From Verrucomicrobium sp. GAS474 (GTDB taxonomy: Bacteria; Verrucomicrobiota; Verrucomicrobiia; Methylacidiphilales; GAS474), in assembly GCF_900105685.1 (NCBI RefSeq), contig NZ_LT629781.1, positions 3,699,445-3,763,444 of the forward strand: a DNA stretch of 64,000 nt, read 5' to 3'. Both the position numbers and the translations under genes were made by a program. The notes beneath the pieces were generated by a model that had not been told where the DNA came from, searched no databases, and saw only the letters and a list, made by a program, of their open reading frames with translations. Of the stretch, positions 16,681 to 25,431 are shown piece by piece. How positions within the stretch are numbered: the stretch's first letter is position 1; every line of letters begins with the position of its first letter.

Positions 16681-18375
16681 ATGCACTACGCCCTCGGACT
16701 CGATTACGGGACCAATTCGGTCCGCGCCCTCATCGTCGCGACCGCCGACGGGAAGGAAATCGCGACCGCCGTCGTTCCCTATCCCGGCGGACGCCAGGGT
16801 GTCCTCCTCGATCCGAAGAACCACCTCCTCGCCCGGCAACATCCCGGGGATTACCTCTTCGGCCTCGAACAGTGCATCGGGCAGGCGATCTCCCTCGCCC
16901 AAACCCAAGAGGCCCATTCCGGTTTCTCCCCCGACCGCATCATCGGCATCGGCGTCGGCACCACGGGATCCAGCCCCCTCCCCGTCGACGCCCGGAACGT
17001 CCCCCTCGCCCTCGATCCGCAGTGGAGGGAAAACCTCGCCGCGCAATGCTGGCTCTGGAAGGACCACACCTCTCACTGGGAAGCCGCCGAGATCACCCGC
17101 CTCGCCGCCCTCCACCGCCCCCGGTACATCGCGAAATGCGGCAACACCTACTCCTCCGAGTGGTTCTGGTCGAAGATCTGGCACTGCCAACGGACCGCAC
17201 CGGAGGTCTTCGCCGCCGCCCACAGCTGGATCGAGCTGGCCGATTACATTCCCTCCGTCCTCGCCGGGATCGCCGACCCCCGGGAGGTCCGGCGCGGCAT
17301 CTGCGCCGCCGGGCACAAGGCCCTCTACTCCGACGAATGGGGCGGGCTCCCCGATCGGGAATTCCTCGCCCTCCTCGATCCCTCCCTCGCCGCGCTGCGG
17401 GACCGCATCGACGCGAAGGCCCATGACGCCACCCAGCCCGCCGGAACGCTCTGCCCCGTCTGGGCCGAGAAATTGGGCCTCCCCGCCGGCATTCCGATCG
17501 CCATCGGGGAACTCGACGTCCATTACGGCGCGATCGGATCGGGCATCGAGGAGGGAACCCTCGTGAAGGCGATCGGCACCTCGACCTGCGATTGCGCCGT
17601 CGTCCCCGCCACGAAGCAGGTCGCCGATATTCCCGGGATCTGCGGCATCGTCCCCGGCGCGATCCTTCCCGGCCACCACGGGATTGAGGCGGGCCAATCG
17701 GCCGTCGGGGACATCTTCAAATGGTTCGTCGAGGGCTTCTGCAAGGGGAACGACGCCCTCTACGCCAGCCTCGCCTCGGAGGCCGCCGCCCTGCGCCCCG
17801 GCCAGAGCGGGCTCCTCGCCCTCGACTGGAACAACGGGAACCGCACCGTCCTCGTCGATCCGATGCTCACCGGCCTCCTCGTCGGGCAAACCCTCTACAC
17901 GACCCCGGCCGAAGTCTACCGCGCCCTGATCGAGGGCACCGCCTTCGGGGCCCGCGTGATCATCGAGCGCCTGCGGCAATACGGCGTCCCCGTCGGGCGG
18001 ATCGTCTGCTGCGGCGGCATCGCGGAGAAAAACCCCCTCCTCATGCAGATCTATGCCGACGTGACGGGCTGCGCCATGCAGGTCGCCGGATCGGGGCAAG
18101 CCTGCGCGCTGGGGGCCGCCGTCGCCGCGGCGGTCCTCGCCGGTCCCGCAAAGGGAGGCCACGCCGATTTCCCCGCCGCCCAGCGGGCAATGACCTCGGT
18201 GAAGCCCTTCTCCTACCTTCCCGATCCCGCGCACGCCGCCGCCTACGACCACCTCTACGCCCTCTACCTCCGCCTCCACGACGCCTTCGGCGGCGTTGCC
18301 CCGGGCGTCGACCTTTCCACCGTGATGAAAGAGCTCATCTCCCTCAAGAACTCAGCAAATCAAGCCAATCAATGA
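16681..18375 (+). CDS. Ribulokinase-like FGGY carbohydrate kinase
   Basis: A 564-residue FGGY kinase that phosphorylates a ketopentose. The first ATPase motif is GLDYGTNSVRALIV. AraB-like features are GVGTTGSSPLPVD, LWKDHTSHWEA, the GTSTCDCAVV block, the PGHHGIEAGQSAVGD stretch, and the C-terminal GGIAEKNPLLMQIYADV. ATG 16681 gives the proper family N-terminus; the open frame upstream is not conserved-looking. It overlaps the next gene by ATGA (18372-18375), so the two are translationally coupled. Confidence 0.9.
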   Translation: MHYALGLDYGTNSVRALIVATADGKEIATAVVPYPGGRQGVLLDPKNHLLARQHPGDYLFGLEQCIGQAISLAQTQEAHSGFSPDRIIGIGVGTTGSSPLPVDARNVPLALDPQWRENLAAQCWLWKDHTSHWEAAEITRLAALHRPRYIAKCGNTYSSEWFWSKIWHCQRTAPEVFAAAHSWIELADYIPSVLAGIADPREVRRGICAAGHKALYSDEWGGLPDREFLALLDPSLAALRDRIDAKAHDATQPAGTLCPVWAEKLGLPAGIPIAIGELDVHYGAIGSGIEEGTLVKAIGTSTCDCAVVPATKQVADIPGICGIVPGAILPGHHGIEAGQSAVGDIFKWFVEGFCKGNDALYASLASEAAALRPGQSGLLALDWNNGNRTVLVDPMLTGLLVGQTLYTTPAEVYRALIEGTAFGARVIIERLRQYGVPVGRIVCCGGIAEKNPLLMQIYADVTGCAMQVAGSGQACALGAAVAAAVLAGPAKGGHADFPAAQRAMTSVKPFSYLPDPAHAAAYDHLYALYLRLHDAFGGVAPGVDLSTVMKELISLKNSANQANQ

Positions 18376-20015
18376 CCCTCCGCCCCATGAAAAAGAAACT
18401 CGTCTACCTCGTCGCCAACGGAGACCTCCGCGCCAGCGCCAACCAGAAGTGCGAAGCCGCCCAGGCCGGGCTCGAAGCGAGCCTCGTCGCCGCGATCGAG
18501 GCCGAAGGCCACGCCGTGAAGCGCGCCCACGGCTTCGACAAGGCCAAGGGCCACGGCTTCATCGACAGCCAAAAGTACGGCATGGCGGTCTTCCGCTTGA
18601 TCCCGAAGGAGGCCCCCGTCATCGTCGCCGAGGCGGTCTGGCAATACAGCCACCACCTTCTCCCCGGCCTCGCCGCCCATCGCGGCCCGATCCTCACCGT
18701 CGCGAACTGGAGCGGCACCTGGCCCGGCCTCGTCGGCATGCTCAACCTCAACGGCAGCCTCACGAAGCAGGGCGTCCCCTACAGCACCCTCTGGAGCGAG
18801 GATTTCGCCTCGGACGCCAAGTTCCTGAAGAACCTCCGCAGCTGGCTCACCACCGGCAAGGTGAGGCACGACACCTCCCACGTCGCGAAGTGGAGCGAGA
18901 AAACCGCTCCGGCCTCCGCCACCGCCCTCGGCACGAAATTCGCGAAGGCATTCCGCGAGCAGCAGCAGATCATGGGCATCTTCGACGAGGGCTGCATGGG
19001 GATGTACAACGCCATCATTCCCGACCACCTCCTCCACGCCACCGGCGTCTTCAAGGAACGGCTCAGCCAGTCGGCCCTTTACGCCCGGACCCTCACCGTC
19101 ACCGACGCCGAGGCCCGCGCCGTCTACCGGTGGTGGCTCGACAAGGGGATGAAATTCCAGCTCGGAAAGGACGAGGAGACCGACCTCACCGAGAACCAGG
19201 TCCTCCTCCAGGCGAAGACCTACATCGCCGCCGTCCGCATCGCCGACGACTTCGGCTGCGCCACCGTCGGCATCCAGTACCAGCAGGGCCTGAAGGACCT
19301 CCTCCCCGCCTCCGACCTCGTCGAGGGAACGCTGAACAATGTCGACCGGCCTCCCGTCTATCGCGAGGGAACCCGGACCGAGCTGTTCAAGCGCGAGGCG
19401 CTCCCCCACTTCAACGAAGTCGACGAATGCGCCGGCCTCGACGGATTGGTCACCTACCAGCTCTGGAAGAAACTCGGCCCCGGTTTCGAGCCCGAGAACA
19501 CCCTTCACGACCTCCGCTGGGCCCGCCATTACCAGGGCAAGGACGGCGCGGGGAAGGCCCTCGACGCCTACGTCTGGGTCTTTGAGATCTCCGGGGCGGT
19601 TCCCCCCGCCCACCTCATCGGCGGGTGGAAGGGGACGACCAGCGAGCGTCAGCCCGCGATGTACTTCCGCCTCGGCGGCGGCACCGTGAAGGGCGTCAGC
19701 AAGCCCGGCTGGGTCGTCTGGAGCCGCGTCTTCGTCGAGGGAGACGCCCTCCACTACGACACCGGCCTCGCCGAGGTCGTCTCCCTCCCGCAGGAGGAGA
19801 CCGACGATCGCCTGAAGCTCACCACCTCCCAGTGGCCGATCATGCACGCCGTCCTCCAGGGCGTCAGCCGGGACCAGATGATGGCCCGCCACAAGGCGAA
19901 CCACATCCAGGTCGTCTACGCCCCCGACAAGGCGGGCGCGAAGAAGGGCCTCCATGCCAAGGCCGCCGCGATGAAAGAACTCGGGCTCAAGGTCTCGATC
20001 TGTGGTACGATCTGA
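18372..20015 (+). CDS. L-fucose isomerase-like protein (putative pentose/deoxyhexose isomerase)
   Basis: A 547-residue protein of the COG2407 fucose/arabinose isomerase group. It has the N-terminal open-fold region (KKLVYLVANGD), a central GIFDEGCMGMYNAIIPDHLL segment with metal-site-like Glu/Asp, and a C-terminal beta domain. Start ATG 18372 overlaps the kinase stop; ATG 18387 is an alternative. Lying between a ribulokinase-like kinase and a class II aldolase/epimerase, it takes the place normally held by AraA, so it may act on L-arabinose or L-fucose. Confidence 0.8.
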   Translation: MTLRPMKKKLVYLVANGDLRASANQKCEAAQAGLEASLVAAIEAEGHAVKRAHGFDKAKGHGFIDSQKYGMAVFRLIPKEAPVIVAEAVWQYSHHLLPGLAAHRGPILTVANWSGTWPGLVGMLNLNGSLTKQGVPYSTLWSEDFASDAKFLKNLRSWLTTGKVRHDTSHVAKWSEKTAPASATALGTKFAKAFREQQQIMGIFDEGCMGMYNAIIPDHLLHATGVFKERLSQSALYARTLTVTDAEARAVYRWWLDKGMKFQLGKDEETDLTENQVLLQAKTYIAAVRIADDFGCATVGIQYQQGLKDLLPASDLVEGTLNNVDRPPVYREGTRTELFKREALPHFNEVDECAGLDGLVTYQLWKKLGPGFEPENTLHDLRWARHYQGKDGAGKALDAYVWVFEISGAVPPAHLIGGWKGTTSERQPAMYFRLGGGTVKGVSKPGWVVWSRVFVEGDALHYDTGLAEVVSLPQEETDDRLKLTTSQWPIMHAVLQGVSRDQMMARHKANHIQVVYAPDKAGAKKGLHAKAAAMKELGLKVSICGTI

Positions 20016-20019
20016 CCCG

Positions 20020-20775
20020 ATGAGCACGCGCATCGAAGAGATCCTCGCCCTGTCGCATGAACTCGGCCTCGAGGCGCGGGGCCTCGCCATGTTGGGCGAG
20101 GGCAACACCTCGGCCCGCGTCGGTGCCGATTCCTTCGTCGTGAAATCGAGCGGGAAGAACCTCGCCACCCTCGGCCCCGACGGCCTCACCGAATGCCGCT
20201 TCGACGCGCTCCTTCCCCTCCTCGAGGAGAAGGGCCTCTCCGACACCGCCATCGACGACCGCCTCCTCGCCGCCCGCGTGAATCCGGAGCAGGGGAAGCC
20301 CTCCGTCGAGGCCCTCTTTCACGCCTACTTCCTCACCCTCCCCGGCGTCGACTTCGTCGGCCACACCCACGCCACCACCGTCAACGGGATCCTCTGCTCC
20401 CCCCGGGCGCGGGACTTCGCCGAGAATCGGCTCTTCCCCGACGAGGTCGTCTGCTGCGGCCCCGCCTCGGTCTTCATTCCCTACACCGATCCCGGCCTCC
20501 CCCTCGCCGTCGTCATCCGCGACGGGACGACGAAGTTCATCGGGAAGCACGGCCTCGCCCCCCGCGTCGTCCTGCTGGAGAACCACGGCATCATCACCCT
20601 CGGCTCGACGACGAAGGCGGTCCTCGCCGCGATGCTGATGGCCGAGAAGGCGGCGCAGATCTTCGTCGAGGCCGCCGCCCTCGGCGGGCCGGTCTTCCTG
20701 ACGCCGGACCAGATCGTCCGCATCTCCGGCCGCCCCGACGAGCACTACCGCCAGCGCGCGCTCGGGATGAAGTAA
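20020..20775 (+). CDS. Class II aldolase / L-ribulose-5-phosphate 4-epimerase-like
   Basis: A 251-residue zinc-dependent class II aldolase/adducin-fold enzyme. It shows the GEGNTSAR and SSGKNLATL phosphate-binding region, the zinc ligands HTHATTVNG, and a further His in LENHGIITLG. ATG 20020 follows the isomerase stop by 4 bp. In the family this domain either epimerises L-ribulose-5-P (AraD) or cleaves L-fuculose-1-P or rhamnulose-1-P. The kinase partner favours the ribulose-5-P route. Confidence 0.85.
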   Translation: MSTRIEEILALSHELGLEARGLAMLGEGNTSARVGADSFVVKSSGKNLATLGPDGLTECRFDALLPLLEEKGLSDTAIDDRLLAARVNPEQGKPSVEALFHAYFLTLPGVDFVGHTHATTVNGILCSPRARDFAENRLFPDEVVCCGPASVFIPYTDPGLPLAVVIRDGTTKFIGKHGLAPRVVLLENHGIITLGSTTKAVLAAMLMAEKAAQIFVEAAALGGPVFLTPDQIVRISGRPDEHYRQRALGMK

Positions 20776-20783
20776 GGGAAAAG

Positions 20784-22748
20784 CTAGGGCAGATTCCCGC
20801 TCCACGCCGCGAGCGACGCGGGCAGGGCTTCCTCAAAGCCCGTCCCCGGCAAGGGAGCCTTGTCCGGGACGAACCAGACGCGGAGACGGCCCGTCTCCCC
20901 GGCGGGGCTCGGGAAGGAGGCGTCGAGACGCCGGGTATCCTTGTTCTCCGCATCGTACGGCTGCTGGAGCGCGGCGGCCTCGGTGACGGCGAGGTCGACC
21001 TTTCCGCCTCCCTCCCGTTGAAAGATGAGCCGGGCCGTCTTCCCCTCCTGCTCCAGCCGGACCCGGTCGGGAGCCTCGACCGTCACCTTCGCCTTCGTCA
21101 GCCATTGCCAGCGGAGGGCGACGGGGGCGGAGGCGGTCGTCCACTCGTCCTCCAGCAGGACGCGGCGGTCGGGGAGCAGGGCCGCGCCGCGCCAATAGCG
21201 GCTCACCCGCCCCGGCCAGAGCGCCGAGACGTCGATCACCGAATGGGGAATCGGCCCCGCCGCCGAGAAGCGGACGAACGAGGCCATCCCCTTCACGAAC
21301 GGATCGCCCCCGTCGAAGACCACGATGTTGTGCGAGGCCGCCCCGATGCGGAAGACCGTCCACCGCCCGCCGCCCTGCTTGCCCTCCCAGAGTGCGATCC
21401 CCTTGCTCTCCAGCGTCTCGTAATCCTGCATCCCCAGGTCGAGCGCCCACCGGACCCCGTCGGCCTCGACGATGAAGGAGGAGGCGTCCATGTGCCCGTG
21501 ATTCCCGCTCGGGCTCCCGCCCTTGAATCCGAGATAGACTGCGAGGGGGTCGCCCCACGCCGAGCGATGGATCGCAAGCGGGTTGTTCCCCCGTCCCAGC
21601 CAGCTCGTCGGCGGCCACGCCTGAGCCCGGGAAGCGGTCGCCTGGAATGCCGGTTGCCACCAGAGGAGCGCGAGGGGGAAGAACCGGTCATCCCCTCCCG
21701 CCGCCTTCCCCTTGTCGTACGCCGCGAGGTTCGCGTCGAGCCGCGCCAGATCCCAGTCGAGGAGCGAGGGCCGGTCGAACCGCCGCGCGAACCAGAACAG
21801 CGCCGGGGAGAGGGACCGTCCCGTCGGACTGTCGGCGTAGTCGTAGAACTTCCCCGTCGGCGAGGTCACCTGCGCCATGTAATCGCCCGTGACCGCGAAG
21901 CCGGGAAAATCGGCGAGGCCGAGGTCGCTCCCGAGCGCCGATTGGAGCGAGGAGACCAGCATCACGTGGAAGGTGGTGCCGTAATCCCAATAGCCCGGCC
22001 CCTCGGGATAGGCCCCGTCGGGCGCATAGGCGGCAAGGGCCGCCTTGCCGAGGTTCGCCCGCGCCCGCCGGATCACCGACTCGGCCAGCGCCGGATCGTC
22101 CTCCCACGTCGCGAGCGCGGCGGCGACGAGGCCGCCGTGGCAGACCTGGCACCAGTTGTTATCCCCCGTGATCCACCAGAGCTGCCCCACCGGCGCGTCG
22201 AAGGAAGGCCGGAGCGCCTTCGTCCGCAGGGCCTCCGAAAGAAGCGCCCGATCGGCGGGAGAAAGGCTGTCGTGCAGCCAATCGAGGCCGATGGAGACCG
22301 CGAGGGACATCTCGGCCACGTCGAGGAAGTGGGAGGGATTCCAATCGTCGAAGGCCGCGACATTGAGAAGCTCCGCCCGCGCCCGCGCCACGTAACGGGG
22401 ATCATCGGTCAACCGCGCCGCCATCGCCAAAACCAGGATCCGCGACTCCGCCGCACGCGAGACATCGAGGAGACGCCGTCCCCGCATCTGGCGAACGAGC
22501 AGGGGCGTCGTCAGAAGCTTGTCGGCCCGCCGGAGCAGCACCTCGGAAAGCCGGCGGGAGACCGGATCGGCGACGATCTGCTCCTTCAACCGGGCCACAT
22601 CGGCCGGCCTCATCAAGAGCCGGGGATAGTCCGAAGCGATGGAAGGAATCGCCTGCCCCGGCACCTCCGCCCGCCCCGCGTCGGCCCCCAGTAAAAGAAA
22701 AGCCCCCAGGCAAAGCAAAAGGCATCGGAGAACGGAAAAAGGGCGCAT
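20784..22748 (-). CDS. Heparinase II/III-like secreted polysaccharide-degrading enzyme
   Basis: About 654 residues from ATG 22748. A signal peptide (residues about 1-28, RCLLLCLGAFLLLGADAGRA) is followed by an alpha/alpha-toroid domain to about residue 370 and a beta-sandwich with the heparinase II/III-type GNHGHMDASSFIVEADG block. The open frame could start at 22778, but that position is the first base of the phage attachment core, so the inner ATG is preferred. Probably a uronate-containing glycan lyase; the substrate is unknown. Confidence 0.85.
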   Translation of the reverse strand: MRPFSVLRCLLLCLGAFLLLGADAGRAEVPGQAIPSIASDYPRLLMRPADVARLKEQIVADPVSRRLSEVLLRRADKLLTTPLLVRQMRGRRLLDVSRAAESRILVLAMAARLTDDPRYVARARAELLNVAAFDDWNPSHFLDVAEMSLAVSIGLDWLHDSLSPADRALLSEALRTKALRPSFDAPVGQLWWITGDNNWCQVCHGGLVAAALATWEDDPALAESVIRRARANLGKAALAAYAPDGAYPEGPGYWDYGTTFHVMLVSSLQSALGSDLGLADFPGFAVTGDYMAQVTSPTGKFYDYADSPTGRSLSPALFWFARRFDRPSLLDWDLARLDANLAAYDKGKAAGGDDRFFPLALLWWQPAFQATASRAQAWPPTSWLGRGNNPLAIHRSAWGDPLAVYLGFKGGSPSGNHGHMDASSFIVEADGVRWALDLGMQDYETLESKGIALWEGKQGGGRWTVFRIGAASHNIVVFDGGDPFVKGMASFVRFSAAGPIPHSVIDVSALWPGRVSRYWRGAALLPDRRVLLEDEWTTASAPVALRWQWLTKAKVTVEAPDRVRLEQEGKTARLIFQREGGGKVDLAVTEAAALQQPYDAENKDTRRLDASFPSPAGETGRLRVWFVPDKAPLPGTGFEEALPASLAAWSGNLP

Positions 22749-22777
22749 CGGTTTTGAGAGGAAGAACGTTGAAATCA

Positions 22778-22831
22778 AAACTGGTGGTCCCGAGCGGAGT
22801 CGAACCGCTGACCTACCCTTTAGGAAAGGGC
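22778..22831 (-). other. Attachment core: 3' half of tRNA-Arg(CCT), left junction
   Basis: Read on the minus strand, 22831-22782 gives an anticodon arm with loop TTCCTAA (anticodon CCT), a T arm with TTCGACT, an acceptor strand and an encoded CCA. The D arm and 5' acceptor are absent; phage sequence follows instead. Identity with the copy at 57638 begins at 22778. This fits integration into a tRNA-Arg gene whose intact copy should lie at the far (right) end of the insertion, outside the window. Confidence 0.85.
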
Positions 22832-22995
22832 GGTTTTTGGATCATAACGAATTGCATATTAAGCACATTACGTCCGATAATTGATGGATTGGCTTTTTGG
22901 TGGCTCTTTCGTTTAGAGCATCCCTTCCTTAAAGGGTTACACGATACGCATGCTAATGGCTTGTTCAAATTTCCAACTTGTAGCACTATACGCCC
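22832..22995. other. Phage left-end non-coding segment
   Basis: This AT-rich stretch between the attachment core and the gene at 22996 contains a short CCCTT/AAAGGG hairpin (near 22923-22937) and a TTGTTC (22961) that could be a weak -35. No gene is visible. Its base composition differs sharply from the GC-rich flanks. Confidence 0.5.
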
Positions 22996-23352
22996 ATGAA
23001 GTTTCTTCGCCCGCTGGCCGCCTTCCTCCTCATGGCGTCCGCAGTCTATGCGGAAGACCTCTCCCCTCTCCCCGCCGCTGAGGAGAAGAAGGTCTACGCG
23101 ATCGTAGGAAATATCATGCAAGTGCAAGATGACGGCGTTCTTGTGGAATGCGATGCCGAGACCGCCAAAGCCGATTCAGACCGAGAGTCAAAATCTTTGA
23201 AGGGGGAACGTGCTACAGGCCTGATACTCCTCAAGAACTACCCGAAGAACAAAGCGAGGACTTTAGCGCCCGTTCGCGTTGATGCAATTGATGATGGGCT
23301 GGTGAAGTATCCAAACAAGACACTCCACTCCTACGTCATTAAAGATTCCTAA
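22996..23352 (+). CDS. Small secreted phage protein (possible lysogenic-conversion gene)
   Basis: A 118-residue protein with a clear signal peptide (FLRPLAAFLLMASAVYA, cleavage near residue 19) and a mature part of no recognised family. It is transcribed against the late operon at the extreme left end of the prophage, the usual location of moron genes expressed from a lysogen. The ATG has no evident Shine-Dalgarno. A second identical copy lies at 57856-58212. Confidence 0.65.
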   Translation: MKFLRPLAAFLLMASAVYAEDLSPLPAAEEKKVYAIVGNIMQVQDDGVLVECDAETAKADSDRESKSLKGERATGLILLKNYPKNKARTLAPVRVDAIDDGLVKYPNKTLHSYVIKDS

Positions 23353-23771
23353 GCCAATCCCGCCCTACGCGCCGGGATCGAGGCGTAAAGCGGCTCGCTC
23401 AGGCCGTCGGGGAGGGTGGGATCGAAATGGCGCATGAAGCGATCGATGCGGGCTAGCTTGAAGTTGGCCGCCCACTTCTTTGAGTCGGTGAAGGCCGGGT
23501 TGTTCCACTCCGCATGGTCGAGGTACTGACCCGCGAAAAGGACCGTGCCGTCCTCCCTCTCGATCTGGATCATGTCTCGCGGCCGCAGGAAGGGGAAGAA
23601 GGCGACGATGGCGCGGGTGATGGCGAGCGTCTCCCCGTCGACCAGGACGCCGAAGGAGGCCAGGCCCTTGTTCGTGTCGTCATCCTCGTAGGAGTCCCAA
23701 CCGCCGACGCTCTTGCCCTGGCCGTATTGCGTCAGCTCGATCCGAATGCGGTTGGCGGATGGGGTCGGCAT
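23349..23771 (-). CDS. Hypothetical phage protein, last gene of the late operon
   Basis: About 140 residues from ATG 23771; the frame stays open to a TTG at 23810 and further up to a stop at 23862. The protein is soluble and mixed alpha/beta, with a Tyr/Asp-rich YEDDDTNKG stretch and FLRPRDMIQIERED. No family is recognised. The start is uncertain because no good Shine-Dalgarno precedes ATG 23771. It converges with the plus-strand gene ending at 23352 (4-bp overlap). Confidence 0.6.
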   Translation of the reverse strand: MPTPSANRIRIELTQYGQGKSVGGWDSYEDDDTNKGLASFGVLVDGETLAITRAIVAFFPFLRPRDMIQIEREDGTVLFAGQYLDHAEWNNPAFTDSKKWAANFKLARIDRFMRHFDPTLPDGLSEPLYASIPARRAGLA

Positions 23772-23866
23772 GAAAGTGGTGCGGGGGATGGAAGGAGGGG
23801 AAACATGCAAACCCTTCCCGGCCTTGCGGAACGGGACATCCCCCGCATCAAATGCGGCGAGTCAAC

Positions 23867-24202
23867 CTAGGGCTTAGCGGCTTCCCGCGCCCACCGCGCC
23901 AGACTCATGTTCTGAAGATCCCGATCGACGGTGACGAAACCCGCCGTGTCGGTCGCCGTCATCCCTTCGCCTCCCTTGAGGGCGGGATGAAAGCGGGTGC
24001 CATAGGTCGCCGCTAGGTCGGTGAAGTGAGTGACGTAGTAGGCACTGACCCGGTATCCGGCGCATTTTCCTTGAGCGTCGAAGACGGGGGCGTGCGGTTC
24101 GGTCCACATAGCGGGGGTCTCCGGCGCGGGGACGGGCTTCGGAGCGACCGTGCCGCACCCAGCCAAGATCAAGGCGAGGCTAAGACAGGCGAGATTGCGC
24201 AT
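23867..24202 (-). CDS. Small phage lipoprotein, candidate outer spanin
   Basis: A 111-residue protein with a type II signal peptide ending in lipobox LAGC (NLACLSLALILAGCG), then a Pro-rich linker (PKPVPAPETP). It overlaps the end of the 73-residue gene 24180-24401. Position in the lysis-type cluster plus lipobox suggests an Rz1-like outer spanin, though it is longer than most. The second copy (58727-59063) is frameshifted. Confidence 0.65.
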   Translation of the reverse strand: MRNLACLSLALILAGCGTVAPKPVPAPETPAMWTEPHAPVFDAQGKCAGYRVSAYYVTHFTDLAATYGTRFHPALKGGEGMTATDTAGFVTVDRDLQNMSLARWAREAAKP

Positions 24203-24401
24203 CGGATTCGTCTCCCTTGATGGCCTTGGCTTCGGCCTCGTTGTCTTTCTCGACCTCGGCGGCCTCGCGGAGGGTCTGCGCGTTCTGGATCATGGCCGGG
24301 GTGTTGCTCTCGGTATCGCGCTGTTTGATGAGGCCCGCCGTCTCAGCCCAGGCCTTAAGGGCTTCCGGCAGGAGGGCAGTGAGCCAGGCGGGTATGACCA
24401 T
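24180..24401 (-). CDS. Hypothetical phage protein with charged C-terminus
   Basis: A 73-residue protein. A short hydrophobic/amphipathic N-terminus (VIPAWLTALLPEALKAWA) precedes an Asn/Gln/Glu/Lys-rich helical tail. It partly overlaps the lipoprotein gene, as Rz and Rz1 genes often do, so it could be the partner inner component, but a true membrane anchor is not obvious. It starts 4 bp after the gene ending at 24405. Confidence 0.55.
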   Translation of the reverse strand: MVIPAWLTALLPEALKAWAETAGLIKQRDTESNTPAMIQNAQTLREAAEVEKDNEAEAKAIKGDESDAQSRLS

Positions 24402-24404
24402 GAC

Positions 24405-25130
24405 CTAGCTCCCGGCGTTGAACCGGACCTCCATGCCGTAGAGGAACGCTGAGGTGAGGGCGGAGCTGTTCGGATACTGCGTTAGGAAGGTCTTGAGGGC
24501 GGAGGCGGTGGCGTCGAAAATGGCGTCGTAGATAGCGACCTCGGCGTCGCTCAGGCCCGCCTTGCCCTCGGCCTTCGCGGCGGCGATCGAGGCATCGGAG
24601 GTGTCGACGGTGCCGGTCGAGGAGGTGATCTTGTAGAGGGCTCCCGTGACGAGGGAGCCAATCTTCCCCGTCCCGCTGCCCTGGACGTTCGCTAGAATGC
24701 GACCGGCTGCGTAGTCCCCGGCGGCCGTGGCGACGAAGTTCGAGGCGGGGAGGGCGGCTACGACCGTCGCGGCTTTCTCGACCGTGGAGCCCGCCGACTT
24801 CGCCGCGCTGGTCAGTTCCGCGCAGCCGGAGACGAAGAGCGAGGCCGAGAAGAGGAGGACGACAGCCGCCGGGCTGGTGCCAGGACCGGAGAACCTGGCC
24901 CGGACCCATTCGACGATCTTCTTCCGCAGCGTGACGGAGTGGATCACGGCGTAGATGGCTCCCGCGGTGATGAAGACCCAGCCCGAGAAATGATCGGAGA
25001 CGAACTGGATGAGGGGGTCGACGTGCTCCGGGTGGACGCCGAGGGATCGGAGCCACTGGCCGAACGCCGCAAGGGCGGGGGAAACCAGGTCGAAGAGGAC
25101 CGGGATGAGGAGGCGAAGGAGGAGATTCAT
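24405..25130 (-). CDS. Phage membrane protein with internal lipobox-like segment
   Basis: A 241-residue protein from ATG 25130, which has a strong GAGGGGAG Shine-Dalgarno. It has an N-terminal hydrophobic helix (LLLRLLIPVLFDLVSPALAAF), a second membrane segment near residues 50-65 (VFITAGAIYAVIHSV), then VLLFSASLFVSGC, a third segment that itself looks like a lipoprotein signal. The rest is Ala/Ser/Thr-rich. It may be a holin-like or lysis-associated protein. The family is not recognised. Confidence 0.6.
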   Translation of the reverse strand: MNLLLRLLIPVLFDLVSPALAAFGQWLRSLGVHPEHVDPLIQFVSDHFSGWVFITAGAIYAVIHSVTLRKKIVEWVRARFSGPGTSPAAVVLLFSASLFVSGCAELTSAAKSAGSTVEKAATVVAALPASNFVATAAGDYAAGRILANVQGSGTGKIGSLVTGALYKITSSTGTVDTSDASIAAAKAEGKAGLSDAEVAIYDAIFDATASALKTFLTQYPNSSALTSAFLYGMEVRFNAGS

Positions 25131-25146
25131 ACTCCCCTCGCCGCCT

Positions 25147-25152
25147 GTCAAC
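25147..25152 (-). promoter_or_regulatory. GTTGAC box before gene 24405-25130
   Basis: GTTGAC on the minus strand, 16 nt before the ATG at 25130. One of eight boxes spaced 14-17 nt from late-gene starts; see the findings. Confidence 0.5.
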
Positions 25153-25161
25153 CGATCCTCG

Positions 25162-25413
25162 TTAGTCCTTGAACAGGTGGAGGCCCCACTCGATGAGGGC
25201 CATCAAGCCCGTACCCAGGAGTGAAAGTACGAAGGCAGCCCCCATGACTTTCTTCTTGTCGCCCTGGAACTCGGCCACATCCCGCTCGACGGTGGCCACG
25301 CGAAGAACAAGGCCGGTCGTTCCGAATGCGGGGTTTCCCACCACGGCCGTCTTGATCTCGTTAAGAAGGATGTCCTGGGCGTCGAGGCGGGCCTTTAATT
25401 CGTCGTAGCTCAT
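25162..25413 (-). CDS. Small holin-like protein (XhlA-type layout)
   Basis: An 83-residue protein. A soluble, coiled-coil-prone N-terminus (YDELKARLDAQDILLNEIK) is followed by a single C-terminal membrane helix (GAAFVLSLLGTGLMALIEWG) and a short charged tail. This is the layout of XhlA-like phage lysis proteins. It lies just downstream of the fibre gene, where lysis cassettes usually begin. Assignment rests on topology and position only. Confidence 0.6.
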   Translation of the reverse strand: MSYDELKARLDAQDILLNEIKTAVVGNPAFGTTGLVLRVATVERDVAEFQGDKKKVMGAAFVLSLLGTGLMALIEWGLHLFKD

Positions 25414-25431
25414 AATTAGGGGTAGGGGCGG

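Noticed and set aside
23811..23866. ATG at 23848 as the true start of the last late-operon gene after the GTTGAC box at 23861
   Set aside because: It is in a different frame from the 140-residue protein and leads to a short unremarkable peptide.
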